A DNA stretch of 17,921 nucleotides from Akkermansia muciniphila (GCA_945870545.1 CAMBTF010000006.1:1-17921), one strand, 5' to 3'. Numbered from the stretch's first letter, positions 1 to 7,925 are shown. The notes: generated from the letters alone by a model not told the origin. Program-made: numbers and translations.

Positions 1-560
1 AGGTTTTTAAGGAGGCCGGCGGTGATGTCGGTGGCGTCCTTGGTGTAGAGGAGGAGGGGAACCTGCGAGGTGCTGAGGCCGGATTTGTCGAAGACGTAAT
101 CGTAGTCGTCGGTCTTCGCCTGCTCCTCAACGAGCTTGCGGATTTCCTCAAGGATGCCCTTCATGCGCTGCATCATCTTCTCGTTGAGCGCCTGGTTGCG
201 GCGCTGGAGGAACTCGCGGCGCTCGCGGTCGAGGGCGATGCCCTCCTGCTGCTGCATCTGCCAATCCTTGAACAGTGCTTGTTTCTTGGAATCGTTGATC
301 GACGGATCCTCGATCTGCTTTTTGAGGTTGCCGAGGTTGGTTTCCAGCTCGCGGATGCGGGCGAGGCGCTCGTTGTTGTCCTTCTGGATGCGGGCGCGCT
401 CGACGTTGATCTGCTTCTGGGCTTCGTTGGTGCGGAAGTATTGCTTGAAAAGCTCCTGCATGTCTACGGTGGCGATCTTGAGCTTGTCTTCCTGGGCGGC
501 GGCCATGGAAACGAGCGATGCGGCGAAGGCCAGGCAGAGAAAACGTCTGATAAGAGTCAT
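1..560 (-). CDS. OmpH/Skp-family periplasmic chaperone (partial, C-terminus cut by window edge)
   Basis: The start codon ATG lies at 558-560 and 186 codons are visible before the reading frame leaves the window. The protein begins with a signal peptide (MTLIRRFLCLAFAASLVSM, then AAAQ as a likely cleavage region). It continues with KIATVDMQELFKQYF, the usual beginning of the mature Skp/OmpH fold. Residues of about 40 to 140 are almost all charged or Gln-rich (ERARIQKDNNERLARIREL and following) and should form the long coiled-coil tentacles. The end, with DDYDYVFDKSG and VPLLLYTKDATDIT, matches the family's C-terminal strand region. Skp holds unfolded outer-membrane proteins in the periplasm on their way to the BAM complex. 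The gene is divergent from rodA, and no good Shine-Dalgarno sequence precedes it. In other bacteria lpxD or bamA is often nearby, but the neighbour on this side is outside the window. Confidence 0.88.
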   Translation of the reverse strand, partial: MTLIRRFLCLAFAASLVSMAAAQEDKLKIATVDMQELFKQYFRTNEAQKQINVERARIQKDNNERLARIRELETNLGNLKKQIEDPSINDSKKQALFKDWQMQQQEGIALDRERREFLQRRNQALNEKMMQRMKGILEEIRKLVEEQAKTDDYDYVFDKSGLSTSQVPLLLYTKDATDITAGLLKN

Positions 561-609
561 GATTTGTTTGGGGTTGCGTATGGTTGCAGGGCGACTTTGG
601 GGGCAAAAT

Positions 610-635
610 CCGAGGTCGTCAACGCACAACCTCGG
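610..635. promoter_or_regulatory. Inverted repeat around a possible -35 box upstream of ompH
   Basis: Perfect 7-base arms CCGAGGT (610-616) and ACCTCGG (629-635) are separated by 12 bases. Read on the minus strand, the spacer contains TTGACG (617-622), a good match to a -35 box, about 60 bases upstream of the ompH start. I could not see a convincing -10 box. The placement would fit an operator overlapping the ompH promoter, but a chance repeat in GC-rich DNA is possible. Confidence 0.3.
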
Positions 636-639
636 CGCA

Positions 640-668
640 TTTTCCCTGGGTTCCTCCATGAGGGAAAA
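640..668. repeat. Inverted repeat in the ompH-rodA gap
   Basis: Perfect 8-base arms TTTTCCCT (640-647) and AGGGAAAA (661-668) enclose a 13-base spacer. No T-run follows on either strand, and the repeat lies upstream of both divergent genes. A protein-binding site is therefore more likely than a terminator. It lies only five bases from the repeat at 610-635. Confidence 0.4.
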
Positions 669-764
669 GATGAATTCGAACCACAACCGGAGCGAAGTGG
701 AGATAGTCGGACTGGAAACTTCCCATCTTTCCGGCGATCCGCGTAGTGATCACCGCATGGCTGC

Positions 765-792
765 TTGCCAAGCGGGTGGCGGTGGATATCGT
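765..792 (+). promoter_or_regulatory. Weak candidate promoter for rodA
   Basis: TTGCCA (765-770) and TATCGT (787-792) are spaced by 16 bases and resemble -35 and -10 boxes (5 of 6 and 4 of 6 to the sigma-70 consensus). Transcription would begin only about ten bases before the rodA start codon. This is suggestive only. Confidence 0.18.
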
Positions 793-809
793 CGGCCTCG
801 TAAGGGGAA

Positions 810-2000
810 ATGACGCCATTTTTGCGGAAAATTCTGGGGATGAACTGGGTGCTTGTGTTCGTAATGTACGCACTACTCATCTTCGGGGTATTCATGATCG
901 AGAGCGCGGCGAGGCATCTGCCGGTTTCGCCTGAAAAGCTGGCTGAGTTTGGTTCCGCCGGCGGATATTTCGCCTGGATGCAGAAAAATTGGATTGTGGT
1001 GGGTAGCGTGGCCTATTTCGCGGCGGCTCTGATCGATTATCGGTGGATCCGTTGGCTCGGGGTGCCGCTTTATGCCGTCAGCCTCGGGTTAATGGTGATG
1101 GCGATGCAGGCCGACGACGATGTGCACCGTCTCGTGATCGGGGGGCTCAGTTTCCAACCCGCGCAGCTCGGCGTGACTTCCGGGATCGTGATGATCGCAT
1201 GGCTCATGCAGGATATGCCCAAGCTTCATCCTTTGCTGGGGGATCCCTTCATTCGGATCGGGATGATTGGCGTGGTATCCGTCGTGCCTTTCCTGCTGGT
1301 CATGAAAATGGGGGACATGGGTTCCGCACTGGTGTGGATTCCAGTTGTCGTGGTGGCGCTGCTCGTGGCTGGCATTCCGTTCCGCTTCCTGAGCTTTATT
1401 GCCTTTGTCTCGGCGGGCGTATTGCCCATTCTTTACTTTGTGATCTTGCCGCTCGTTTCGGAACGCGGCCCTGACCGCATCGATCTGTGGCTGCGGATGA
1501 TGAATGGTGAGGAAGTCGATATCAGAGGGGACGGCTACGCGCCTCACAACGTCTCGATGGCGGTAGGCAAGGCCGGCTGGAGCGGCTTGGGTTGGAAGGC
1601 TACGGCCGAGAGGGGATCTCTGCATGACAAGAAATTCATCCCCCATCTCACGGCGCACAATGACTTCATTGTGGCGGTCATTGCCGAGGAGTTGGGGTTC
1701 CGGGGGATGTTGCTGCTGCTAGGGGCGTTCGCCCTGCTCATGATTCAGGGGCTGTTCATCGGCTTCTACAGTCGAGATGTAGCGGGACGGCTCATCGTTT
1801 GCATGGTTGTGGCGCTTTTTTTCGCCCATATTTATGAGAACATCGGGATGTGTGTTCTGTTGATGCCGATCACCGGTATTCCCCTGCCGTTGGTGAGTTA
1901 CTCTGGTACGTTTGTGGTAATCTGCATGTTCCTGCTCGGGCTTGTGCAGAGCGTTTGGGTTCACAGGCTGCGGAACCGGACGGAAACGGCGCGGTTTTAG
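810..2000 (+). CDS. rodA: RodA-like SEDS peptidoglycan glycosyltransferase
   Basis: The 396-residue protein has about ten hydrophobic membrane segments and the family's usual length. SEDS proteins polymerise lipid II into glycan strands; RodA works with a class B penicillin-binding protein in the elongasome. Visible motifs are SFQPAQLG (about 114-121), KMGDMGSALV (166-175), HNDFIVAVIAEELGFRG (283-299) with Asp285 as the expected catalytic residue, and NIGMCVLLMPITGIPLPLVSY (from 344). The last motif normally continues GGSS but here reads SGTF. ATG 810 is preceded by AGGGGA (803-808), a close-set ribosome-binding site. RodA is favoured over FtsW because of the compact N-terminus and this context-free single gene, though the split is not certain. 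No mreC, mreD or PBP2 gene adjoins it in the window; it converges on the AddB-like gene, 55 bases away. Confidence 0.85.
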   Translation: MTPFLRKILGMNWVLVFVMYALLIFGVFMIESAARHLPVSPEKLAEFGSAGGYFAWMQKNWIVVGSVAYFAAALIDYRWIRWLGVPLYAVSLGLMVMAMQADDDVHRLVIGGLSFQPAQLGVTSGIVMIAWLMQDMPKLHPLLGDPFIRIGMIGVVSVVPFLLVMKMGDMGSALVWIPVVVVALLVAGIPFRFLSFIAFVSAGVLPILYFVILPLVSERGPDRIDLWLRMMNGEEVDIRGDGYAPHNVSMAVGKAGWSGLGWKATAERGSLHDKKFIPHLTAHNDFIVAVIAEELGFRGMLLLLGAFALLMIQGLFIGFYSRDVAGRLIVCMVVALFFAHIYENIGMCVLLMPITGIPLPLVSYSGTFVVICMFLLGLVQSVWVHRLRNRTETARF

Positions 2001-2055
2001 GACTGGATGCCGGATGAGAAGGAATTTTCCGTGGCGCGTGTTGTTTATCCGCGGA

Positions 2056-4761
2056 CTAGGTGGCGAGATTCTCGAACGACTCCCCGAGCGGGGAGTTCTG
2101 CGCGAGAAGGACGAAATCATCGTATTCGACCTTTTCCGCTGCTGGCCAGAATGCCCGTGCGGTTAGATTCGTGGTGATCCATTCCATGCAGGCTTTCGCC
2201 GATTCCAGATCCTCTTCGGAAAAGTCGTCCCAGATGGAGAACTTTACGTTTTCCTCGGTTTGGCCAAGGTGGATGTAGGCGGGGATCGGCGTTTCTGCGG
2301 AGCCTAAGCCGCGTGCGAGGGCGTAGAGCGGGAGCTGTAGGTTTTTCCAGAAAAAGGAAGCGGGCTTGCCTTTGCTGTCGGTCCTATCGAGGAACGCGGG
2401 GCAGCCTTGCGTGAAATGGAGCGGGATCTTGGTTTTTGCGGTGATCTTTTGCCGGTGGGATAAATCCACTTTCTCCGCCTTGCCGGTCTTGTAGTCGATC
2501 ACTCGGATCTGCCCGGACTCGCGGTGGCGGTCGATGCGGTCGATCTTGCCCGAGATGGTGAACGCGCCAGACGGGATCGCGAACTTGCTCTCGATCTCGA
2601 TGATTTCCCAGCCCTCCGCGGCGGTCACTGCTTGCACGGCAGCGAACCATTCGAGCCGCTGGCGAATGGAGTGGGTCTGGATCCGAATCGCGAGCGGAGG
2701 GTTTTTCCCGAACTCCCGGAGCATCACCTCATCAAGTATGGAGGATAGCGAAGCCGCGATTTTCAGTGGATCGGTGAGGCGGCGTTTCTCCGGATCGTTT
2801 CCCCAGATCTCGATGACAAGGTGGGTGATGGAGCCGAAATCCCGCGCGTTCATTTCCCGGCGGTCCGGCTCCGGCACACTCATGCGGACGAGGTGCTTGA
2901 GGTAGAAACGGAACGGGCACGCGAGGTAATCGCGCAGGGCGGTGACGCTGATGCGCTCCGGCAAATCGACGACGGGCGGTAGCCATTTCCAATCCCGCGT
3001 CCAGATGAGATCCGCTTCCGGCGGCTCGATCTCGCGGAATAGGTTCTCGATGGTGGGGATGAGTGCCGAGCGCGGTACGCGGAGCAGCAGGCGGGAAGGG
3101 AGGAGGGTTTCGCCGCCCGGGCCGTTCTTGCCGCAGATTAGGTGTGCGGAACCGGTTTCGCGACGCATCATGAGCATGGCGTGTAGAAGGTAGGCGTCGC
3201 GGGCATGGCGGTCGGTATCGGCGGTGAGCTTGAGGGCACGGCGGATATTTTCGGAAAGCCATGGTTCGCCGCCGGGGCGCGAGGGCACAAAGGCCTCGTT
3301 CATACCGCAGATGACAAGGTGCGCGCCCGGCTCGTAAAGCAGCTCCAGCCAGCCCTGGACATCAATCACGCGGTCGGCGGCTGGCTCGGCTGTGGGGGCG
3401 GGGAGCCATGAGAGCAAGGTGCGCAGCCAGAAGCCATGGCTGCGGTCCGTTTGCGGGAAAAGCGGCGCGGCCTCGGTGAGGAAATCGCCGATGCGGGATG
3501 TGAGGGGGTTTTCCGATTTCGGGTCGAGCGCGTGGAGGTGGGAGTGGATCGCGTCGGGAAAAAGATCCGAGAGGAAGGAACGCCGCAGGTCTAGTAAGGC
3601 GGTGATGGATGCGCGGAGGGAGTCGTCGGTCTCCGGGAGATCGAGGATCGCCTCGGGTTCGATGGCGGCGTGGTTCTCGCGGAGCTTGTTGAGGGCGGTG
3701 AGTTTCTGGGCGCGGTCTCCGGAAATGAGGGAAGCGGACTCGGGCAGGGAGAGCAGGGCGGCAAGCTGGCGCGAGGAGGGTTTCCCGAGCCAATCCTTCC
3801 ATGCCGTGAGCCAGCGAACGAGGGGCTGCATCGGCTGAGCGGCGGCGGGGTGGAAGGCGGGCCAGCCGTTTTCCGAAAAGGCGCGGGCTACCACCGCCCC
3901 GCAGCGCTCGTCCGGGCAGCCGAGCGCGATCTCCGTGGAAGGCGCGCTGGATTTCGATACAGCGGCGAGCGCAAGGGCGGCCTGCCCCGCCGGATCGGCG
4001 GCGATCTGCGTGACCGCGTGAGGCGGAAGCTCACGGCTCGCCCACGATTCCAGCGGCAGCCCAAGAGGCGTGAAAAGCTCCCGCTCCGATTCGGGTGCGG
4101 CGATGTATGAAACGACTTTTCCGCCGAACGCCATGATCGCCTCCTCAAGGCACTTCGGCATCTCGGTGATGCCCGCCAGGATGATCATACGGGTGCCGAC
4201 GGGCAGCGCGAAACGCTCGCGCAGCGCGGTGGTGCGCGAAATGTAGCCCCACGCGGAAAGTTGCCGTTCGGCCAGTGTTTCCAGCCGCGCGAGGTCTTCC
4301 CAGCGACGCGCCTCCGGGGTGTGCGCGAGGAATTTTGAGGCAGAGAAAAGGTTGTGCCGGTGCTCCTGCAAGGCCGCGCGCAGGGCGGTGATCTCCGCCG
4401 CGAGCGATACCGCCCAATCGGGATTTCCGTCATCGGCCTGAGGCGGCACGGGGAAAAGATCGGAGTAGCTTCCCCAGTCCTCCACGGGGATCGATGTCAG
4501 CGCTTCCATCCACGCGATTTTCTCGATCCATGGCGGTGAGACTGAAGCATCTTCGATATGCAGCAGCGCGCCCGGAGTGGTGACGGCAGGTGCGAGGATC
4601 GCAGTCGCAGCTGCGGCCAGGGATTCGCGCAGGATGCGGCCGCTCTGCCCCGTCGGCACGATGACCAGCGCTTCCGCAAGGGATTCGCGGTCGTTTAGCA
4701 GCCGCTCGACGAGGATTGGTAGGAAGGGTGAGTCGTAACCGAGGAAAATCCTTTCGGGCAT
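2056..4761 (-). CDS. AddB-like PD-(D/E)XK nuclease, recombinational repair
   Basis: This 901-residue protein looks like an AddB/RecB-family exonuclease subunit. The C-terminal nuclease domain (about 605-890) is complete: YLACPFRFYL (Cys615), the GxxxH motif at Gly643-His647, GKIDRID (Asp741), the catalytic IDYKTG (Asp756, Lys758) and QLPLYALA (Gln809, Tyr813). The first 600 residues would be the inactive helicase-like part; LVIVPTGQSGRILRES (about 32-47) stands near the start, but I see no GxGKT Walker A. In classical AddB, Cys615 pairs with a late CxxCxxxxxC to hold a 4Fe-4S cluster. Here the matching positions are Val878, Asp881 and Ala887, so the cluster should be absent. AddAB resects double-strand breaks; the partner addA is not adjacent. 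ATG 4761 begins directly at the conserved-looking MPERIFLGYD. The gene is divergent from deoC and convergent with rodA. Confidence 0.78.
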   Translation of the reverse strand: MPERIFLGYDSPFLPILVERLLNDRESLAEALVIVPTGQSGRILRESLAAAATAILAPAVTTPGALLHIEDASVSPPWIEKIAWMEALTSIPVEDWGSYSDLFPVPPQADDGNPDWAVSLAAEITALRAALQEHRHNLFSASKFLAHTPEARRWEDLARLETLAERQLSAWGYISRTTALRERFALPVGTRMIILAGITEMPKCLEEAIMAFGGKVVSYIAAPESERELFTPLGLPLESWASRELPPHAVTQIAADPAGQAALALAAVSKSSAPSTEIALGCPDERCGAVVARAFSENGWPAFHPAAAQPMQPLVRWLTAWKDWLGKPSSRQLAALLSLPESASLISGDRAQKLTALNKLRENHAAIEPEAILDLPETDDSLRASITALLDLRRSFLSDLFPDAIHSHLHALDPKSENPLTSRIGDFLTEAAPLFPQTDRSHGFWLRTLLSWLPAPTAEPAADRVIDVQGWLELLYEPGAHLVICGMNEAFVPSRPGGEPWLSENIRRALKLTADTDRHARDAYLLHAMLMMRRETGSAHLICGKNGPGGETLLPSRLLLRVPRSALIPTIENLFREIEPPEADLIWTRDWKWLPPVVDLPERISVTALRDYLACPFRFYLKHLVRMSVPEPDRREMNARDFGSITHLVIEIWGNDPEKRRLTDPLKIAASLSSILDEVMLREFGKNPPLAIRIQTHSIRQRLEWFAAVQAVTAAEGWEIIEIESKFAIPSGAFTISGKIDRIDRHRESGQIRVIDYKTGKAEKVDLSHRQKITAKTKIPLHFTQGCPAFLDRTDSKGKPASFFWKNLQLPLYALARGLGSAETPIPAYIHLGQTEENVKFSIWDDFSEEDLESAKACMEWITTNLTARAFWPAAEKVEYDDFVLLAQNSPLGESFENLAT

Positions 4762-4859
4762 AGCAGCGATTCTATCTGCCTATCTCGCTCGATGCAATTT
4801 CGGTGTCCGGCGATTTTTAACCGGCGCCTGACCATCTTGCCGTCGATGGCTGTCCCGCG

Positions 4860-4876
4860 TGTGAAGACCTTTCACA
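4860..4876. promoter_or_regulatory. Operator-like palindrome upstream of deoC
   Basis: TGTGAA (4860-4865) and TTCACA (4871-4876) are perfect 6-base arms around a 5-base spacer, 31 bases before the GTG start of deoC and within the addB-deoC divergent gap. The half sites resemble those of CRP/FNR-type regulators, though the classic CRP site has one base less between TGTGA and TCACA. A regulator of deoC is plausible but unproven. Confidence 0.35.
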
Positions 4877-4907
4877 ACCCATTCGGGAGCGGGAGGGAAG
4901 GGGGGCG

Positions 4908-5897
4908 GTGGCGGCGAACTTGAATCTTGGCAGCGGGTCGATTTGCACGAAACCTGCAGCCATGAAATTCAGGGATGCGGGGACGCTTGGCGAGCTGGTG
5001 GAGCGGTGCGGGCGTGTGGATCGGGTGGGGATCGAAGAGCGGGTGGCGAAATACGGCACACGTAGTATTAAAAAAGCGTCCAAGGTTTTCGGGCTCAGGA
5101 TGGCTGTTTCGATGGTCGATCTCACCACGCTAGAGGGCAAGGACACGCGCGGCAAGGTGGAGTCGCTTTGTCACAAGGCGCTGCGCCCTCACGATGATCC
5201 GGAGATCCCGCCGACCGCCGCCGTCTGCGTCTATCCGGCGATGGTGAGATACGCGGCGAGGATCGTGAAAGGCAGCCCTGTGAAAATCGCTTCGGTGGCG
5301 ACCGCGTTTCCTTCCGGGCAGGCTCCGCTGAAGACGCGGCTTGAGGAGGTGAAGTTCGCTGTGAAGGACGGCGCGGACGAGATTGATATGGTGATCAACC
5401 GTGGGGCATTTCTCTCCGGCGAAATCCGCAGGGTGCAGGACGAGATCGCCGCAGTGCGCGATGCCTGCGGCGAGGCCACGCTGAAAGTGATTCTGGAGAC
5501 CAGCGAGCTGGAGACCTACGACAACATCCGCGCCGCCTCGTTCCTCGCGATGGAAGTCCTGCGCCCCGGCGATTTTATCAAGACCTCCACCGGCAAAACC
5601 TCCGATAACGCCACCCTCGGCAACAACCAGGTGATGCTGGAGGCGATCCGCGATTTTTATCTGGAAACCGGAACGGAGATCGCAATGAAACCGGCCGGCG
5701 GCATCCGTACCGCGAAGCAGGCACTCACCTTCCTTGTGGCCGTGAAGGAAACGCTCGGCGACGCGTGGCTGAACAACGCCCGCTATCGCTTCGGTGCCTC
5801 AGCCCTTCTGAACGATCTCGTCCGGCAGTTGGTGAAGGAGAAAACCGGAAACTACCAGGCTCCTTATGTCTTTAGCGAGGCGGCGGGGGGATACTGA
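4908..5897 (+). CDS. deoC: Deoxyribose-phosphate aldolase, long (animal-like) form
   Basis: DERA cleaves 2-deoxyribose-5-phosphate into acetaldehyde and glyceraldehyde-3-phosphate, the last step of deoxynucleoside breakdown, in the cytoplasm. The TIM-barrel motifs are intact: MVDLTTLEGKDT (69-80), AAVCVYPA (104-111), ASVATAFPSGQ (128-138), EIDMVIN with Asp160, FIKTSTGK with Schiff-base Lys225, and KPAGGIR with Lys261. The wording (DLTTL, LKTRLEE, KPAGGIR, RFGAS.LL.D) resembles the approximately 318-residue animal-type enzyme more than the approximately 250-residue E. coli type. Two starts are possible. GTG 4908 has a GGGAGGG ribosome-binding site at 4891-4897, while ATG 4962 (MKFRDAG) has none but gives an N-terminus closer to the animal form. 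I keep the first because of the ribosome-binding site. No other deo gene adjoins it. Confidence 0.9.
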   Translation: MAANLNLGSGSICTKPAAMKFRDAGTLGELVERCGRVDRVGIEERVAKYGTRSIKKASKVFGLRMAVSMVDLTTLEGKDTRGKVESLCHKALRPHDDPEIPPTAAVCVYPAMVRYAARIVKGSPVKIASVATAFPSGQAPLKTRLEEVKFAVKDGADEIDMVINRGAFLSGEIRRVQDEIAAVRDACGEATLKVILETSELETYDNIRAASFLAMEVLRPGDFIKTSTGKTSDNATLGNNQVMLEAIRDFYLETGTEIAMKPAGGIRTAKQALTFLVAVKETLGDAWLNNARYRFGASALLNDLVRQLVKEKTGNYQAPYVFSEAAGGY

Positions 5898-6163
5898 AAG
5901 TTTGATTGAGAAAACAAGCGCTCGCTGGTTGGGGGTGTCGTTCCATGGCTGCCTTACGTGGCGCGGACCGGGAGGAGCAGAGTCGGCCATTCTCAAGAAT
6001 GAAATCAAGATCGCACCAATCGCGGGTCGAAAGGATGGACGTTGATTTTTTTCACCGGGGCGCTTGGCGAAGCGCTCCTGGATTTTATCGTGGGTACCTG
6101 TCTCGGGCCAAGCGGACTTATTTCTTGCGATAAGTGCCACCATACCGGAGATAATGAACGAGC

Positions 6164-7798
6164 ATGAAAATCAGACTACTTTCCCTCCTATTTCTCGCTA
6201 CGGGCGCAGTGGCCGCTCTTTCCACCGAGCATGGCGAGCCGCCGGTAAAAGCTCCGTTCGAAATGGGCGAGGACTCGCTCTGCGTGAACGATTGGTGGAA
6301 TCGCCCGACCGGCGAGATCATCGATCTCAAGGTGCCGCGCGATCAGGTGGTTTGTTTCGGCATCTACACCGTCCAGAATCGCATCCTCAAGCTTTCCGCG
6401 CAGCTTTACCCGCTCTATCCAGAGGAAACGCGCGAGGTGCGGCTGGAGATCGAGAAGGACGGGAAGTGGACGGAGCTCGCACGGCAAAAGGTCAACGACC
6501 TCGGCTGGTCAACCACCTTCCGCATTCAGGATTGGGATGACTCGACGAATTTCAAATACCGCCTGCTGCATGGCGTGAATGCCTCCTTCGAGGGGGTCGT
6601 CCGCAAGAATCCGGCGGACAAGGAGGAGATCGTCCTCGCGGCGCTTTCCTGTAACTCGAACAAGGATCGCGGTCTGCGTGAGGAATACACGCGCAACATC
6701 AATCATCAGGATCCCGATCTCGTTTTCTTTGCCGGTGATCAGTCATACGACCACAAGCAGCATACCGCCGCGTGGCTTAAGTTCGGCCTAGCATTCCGGG
6801 AAATTTTCCGCACGCGTCCCTGCGTCACCATCCCCGACGACCATGACATCGGGCAGGGCAACCTGTGGGGTGAGTCCGGCAAGAAAGCCGTGACTGAGCA
6901 AGGTCACGACGGCGGTTATTTCTTCCACCCGGAGTATGTAAAAATGGTCGAGCGCCAGCAAAGCGGCCATCTCCCCGATCCGTATGATCCCTCGCCCGTC
7001 GAGCAGGGCATCGGCGTTTACTACACGCGACTTCTGTTAGGTGGCATCGATTTCGCGATCATTGAGGATCGGAAATTCAAGCCCGGGCCGCTGGGTCGGC
7101 ATCCGTTGAAAGGGCCACGTCCCGACCATATTCTCGATCCGGAATATGATCCCAGGGTGATCGATACGCCCGGTCTTACGCTGCTGGGAGCGCGTCAGGA
7201 AAAATTTCTAACAGACTGGGCGGACATGCGCGACGGAGTGGCGATAAAAGCCGTGCTTTCACAGACCGGATTTTGCGGCGGCGTGCACCTTCATGGTTCT
7301 CGCGAAAACCGCCTGCACGCAGACCTCGATTCCAATGGTTGGCCGCAAAGCGGACGCAACCGCGCGCTAGAGCTCATCCAGAAGGCGAACGCCGTCCATA
7401 TCGCAGGGGATCAGCATATCGCCACCGTTGTCCGCCACGGCATCCGCAAGCACGGCGACGGCCCATGGGCTTTCACCGTACCCGCCATCGTGAACTCCTA
7501 CTACGGCCGCTGGTGGTGGCCTGAGGATGAAAAGCCCGGAGCGAATCCGGTGCCCGGTTCGCCGCTACCATGGACGGGCGATTACCTCGACGGCTTTGAC
7601 AACAAGGTCAGCATGATCGCCTACGCAAACCCTGAATCCCAGCGCAAGGACATGCAGGGCTGGGCGGATGGCTGGGGCCTGATCCGTTTCAAAAAGAGTA
7701 GCGGCGAGGTCACCTTCGAGTGCTGGCCGCGTTTCGCCGATGTCACACAGCCCGGCGCGAAACAGTTCCCTGGCTGGCCGGTGACGGTGAAGCCTTGA
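6164..7798 (+). CDS. Secreted PhoD-like metallophosphoesterase (alkaline phosphatase D family)
   Basis: The 544-residue protein starts with a signal peptide (MKIRLLSLLFLATGAVA, then ALS) and should act in the periplasm or outside the cell. PhoD-family enzymes hydrolyse phosphomonoesters or diesters using metal ions. Metal-binding motifs in order are LSCNS (161-165), PDLVFFAGDQSYD (184-196), TIPDDHDIGQGNLWG (222-236) and HIAGDQH (412-418). These match the GDxxY, DDHD and GDxH pattern of the family. The region from 30 to 150 is a beta-rich N-terminal domain, as in PhoD. The middle stretch (GRHPLKGPRPDHI and FCGGVHLHG) is less familiar, so the substrate is unknown. GGAG at 6147-6150 precedes ATG 6164 by 13 bases. 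The gene stands alone on the plus strand and converges on a secreted SGNH hydrolase; the 266 bases upstream show no convincing gene. Confidence 0.85.
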   Translation: MKIRLLSLLFLATGAVAALSTEHGEPPVKAPFEMGEDSLCVNDWWNRPTGEIIDLKVPRDQVVCFGIYTVQNRILKLSAQLYPLYPEETREVRLEIEKDGKWTELARQKVNDLGWSTTFRIQDWDDSTNFKYRLLHGVNASFEGVVRKNPADKEEIVLAALSCNSNKDRGLREEYTRNINHQDPDLVFFAGDQSYDHKQHTAAWLKFGLAFREIFRTRPCVTIPDDHDIGQGNLWGESGKKAVTEQGHDGGYFFHPEYVKMVERQQSGHLPDPYDPSPVEQGIGVYYTRLLLGGIDFAIIEDRKFKPGPLGRHPLKGPRPDHILDPEYDPRVIDTPGLTLLGARQEKFLTDWADMRDGVAIKAVLSQTGFCGGVHLHGSRENRLHADLDSNGWPQSGRNRALELIQKANAVHIAGDQHIATVVRHGIRKHGDGPWAFTVPAIVNSYYGRWWWPEDEKPGANPVPGSPLPWTGDYLDGFDNKVSMIAYANPESQRKDMQGWADGWGLIRFKKSSGEVTFECWPRFADVTQPGAKQFPGWPVTVKP

Positions 7799-7819
7799 TC
7801 ATCAACGATCCAAGGCTTC
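7789..7819. terminator. Hairpin across the phoD-like stop codon, possible two-way terminator
   Basis: Arms at 7789-7800 (GAAGCCTTGATC) and 7807-7819 pair over 12 base pairs with a single bulged base and a six-base loop. The TGA stop (7796-7798) is inside the left arm. It lies between two convergent genes, where a shared terminator is expected. However, no T-run follows closely on either strand, so the role as an intrinsic terminator is uncertain; a T-run appears only at about 7888-7894. Confidence 0.4.
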
Positions 7820-7925
7820 GTTCGGGAAAATCGGCGACTGGGAAACCGCTGCTGACAGAACGAGCAGGGAAAAGGAGATGATTCTATTTTTTTGAAACAG
7901 TGAGTGTGTTGGGTTGAACAACGGT

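Noticed and set aside
661..690. T-loop-like GGTTCGAATTC on the minus strand, as a tRNA trace
   Set aside because: The flanking bases do not form a T-stem or acceptor stem, and no anticodon arm can be built upstream.
136..813. Plus-strand frame of 225 codons before rodA
   Set aside because: It is mostly antisense to ompH, with an Arg/Ser/Cys-rich shadow composition; it overlaps the rodA start in another frame and has no recognisable domain.
2079..2096. Strong hairpin ACTCCCC-GAGC-GGGGAGT between rodA and addB, as a terminator
   Set aside because: It lies inside the last codons of the addB-like gene and no T-run follows on either strand, so it is not a convincing terminator.
6060..6075. Hairpin GCGCTT-N4-AAGCGC in the deoC to phoD-like gap
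   Set aside because: The T-run nearby precedes the stem on the plus strand and does not follow it on either strand; six base pairs are common by chance in GC-rich DNA.
5906..6133. Possible small gene of 75 codons in the deoC to phoD-like gap
   Set aside because: There is no recognisable domain and no clear ribosome-binding site, and its Arg-rich composition resembles non-coding GC-rich DNA. It cannot be excluded without comparison to relatives.
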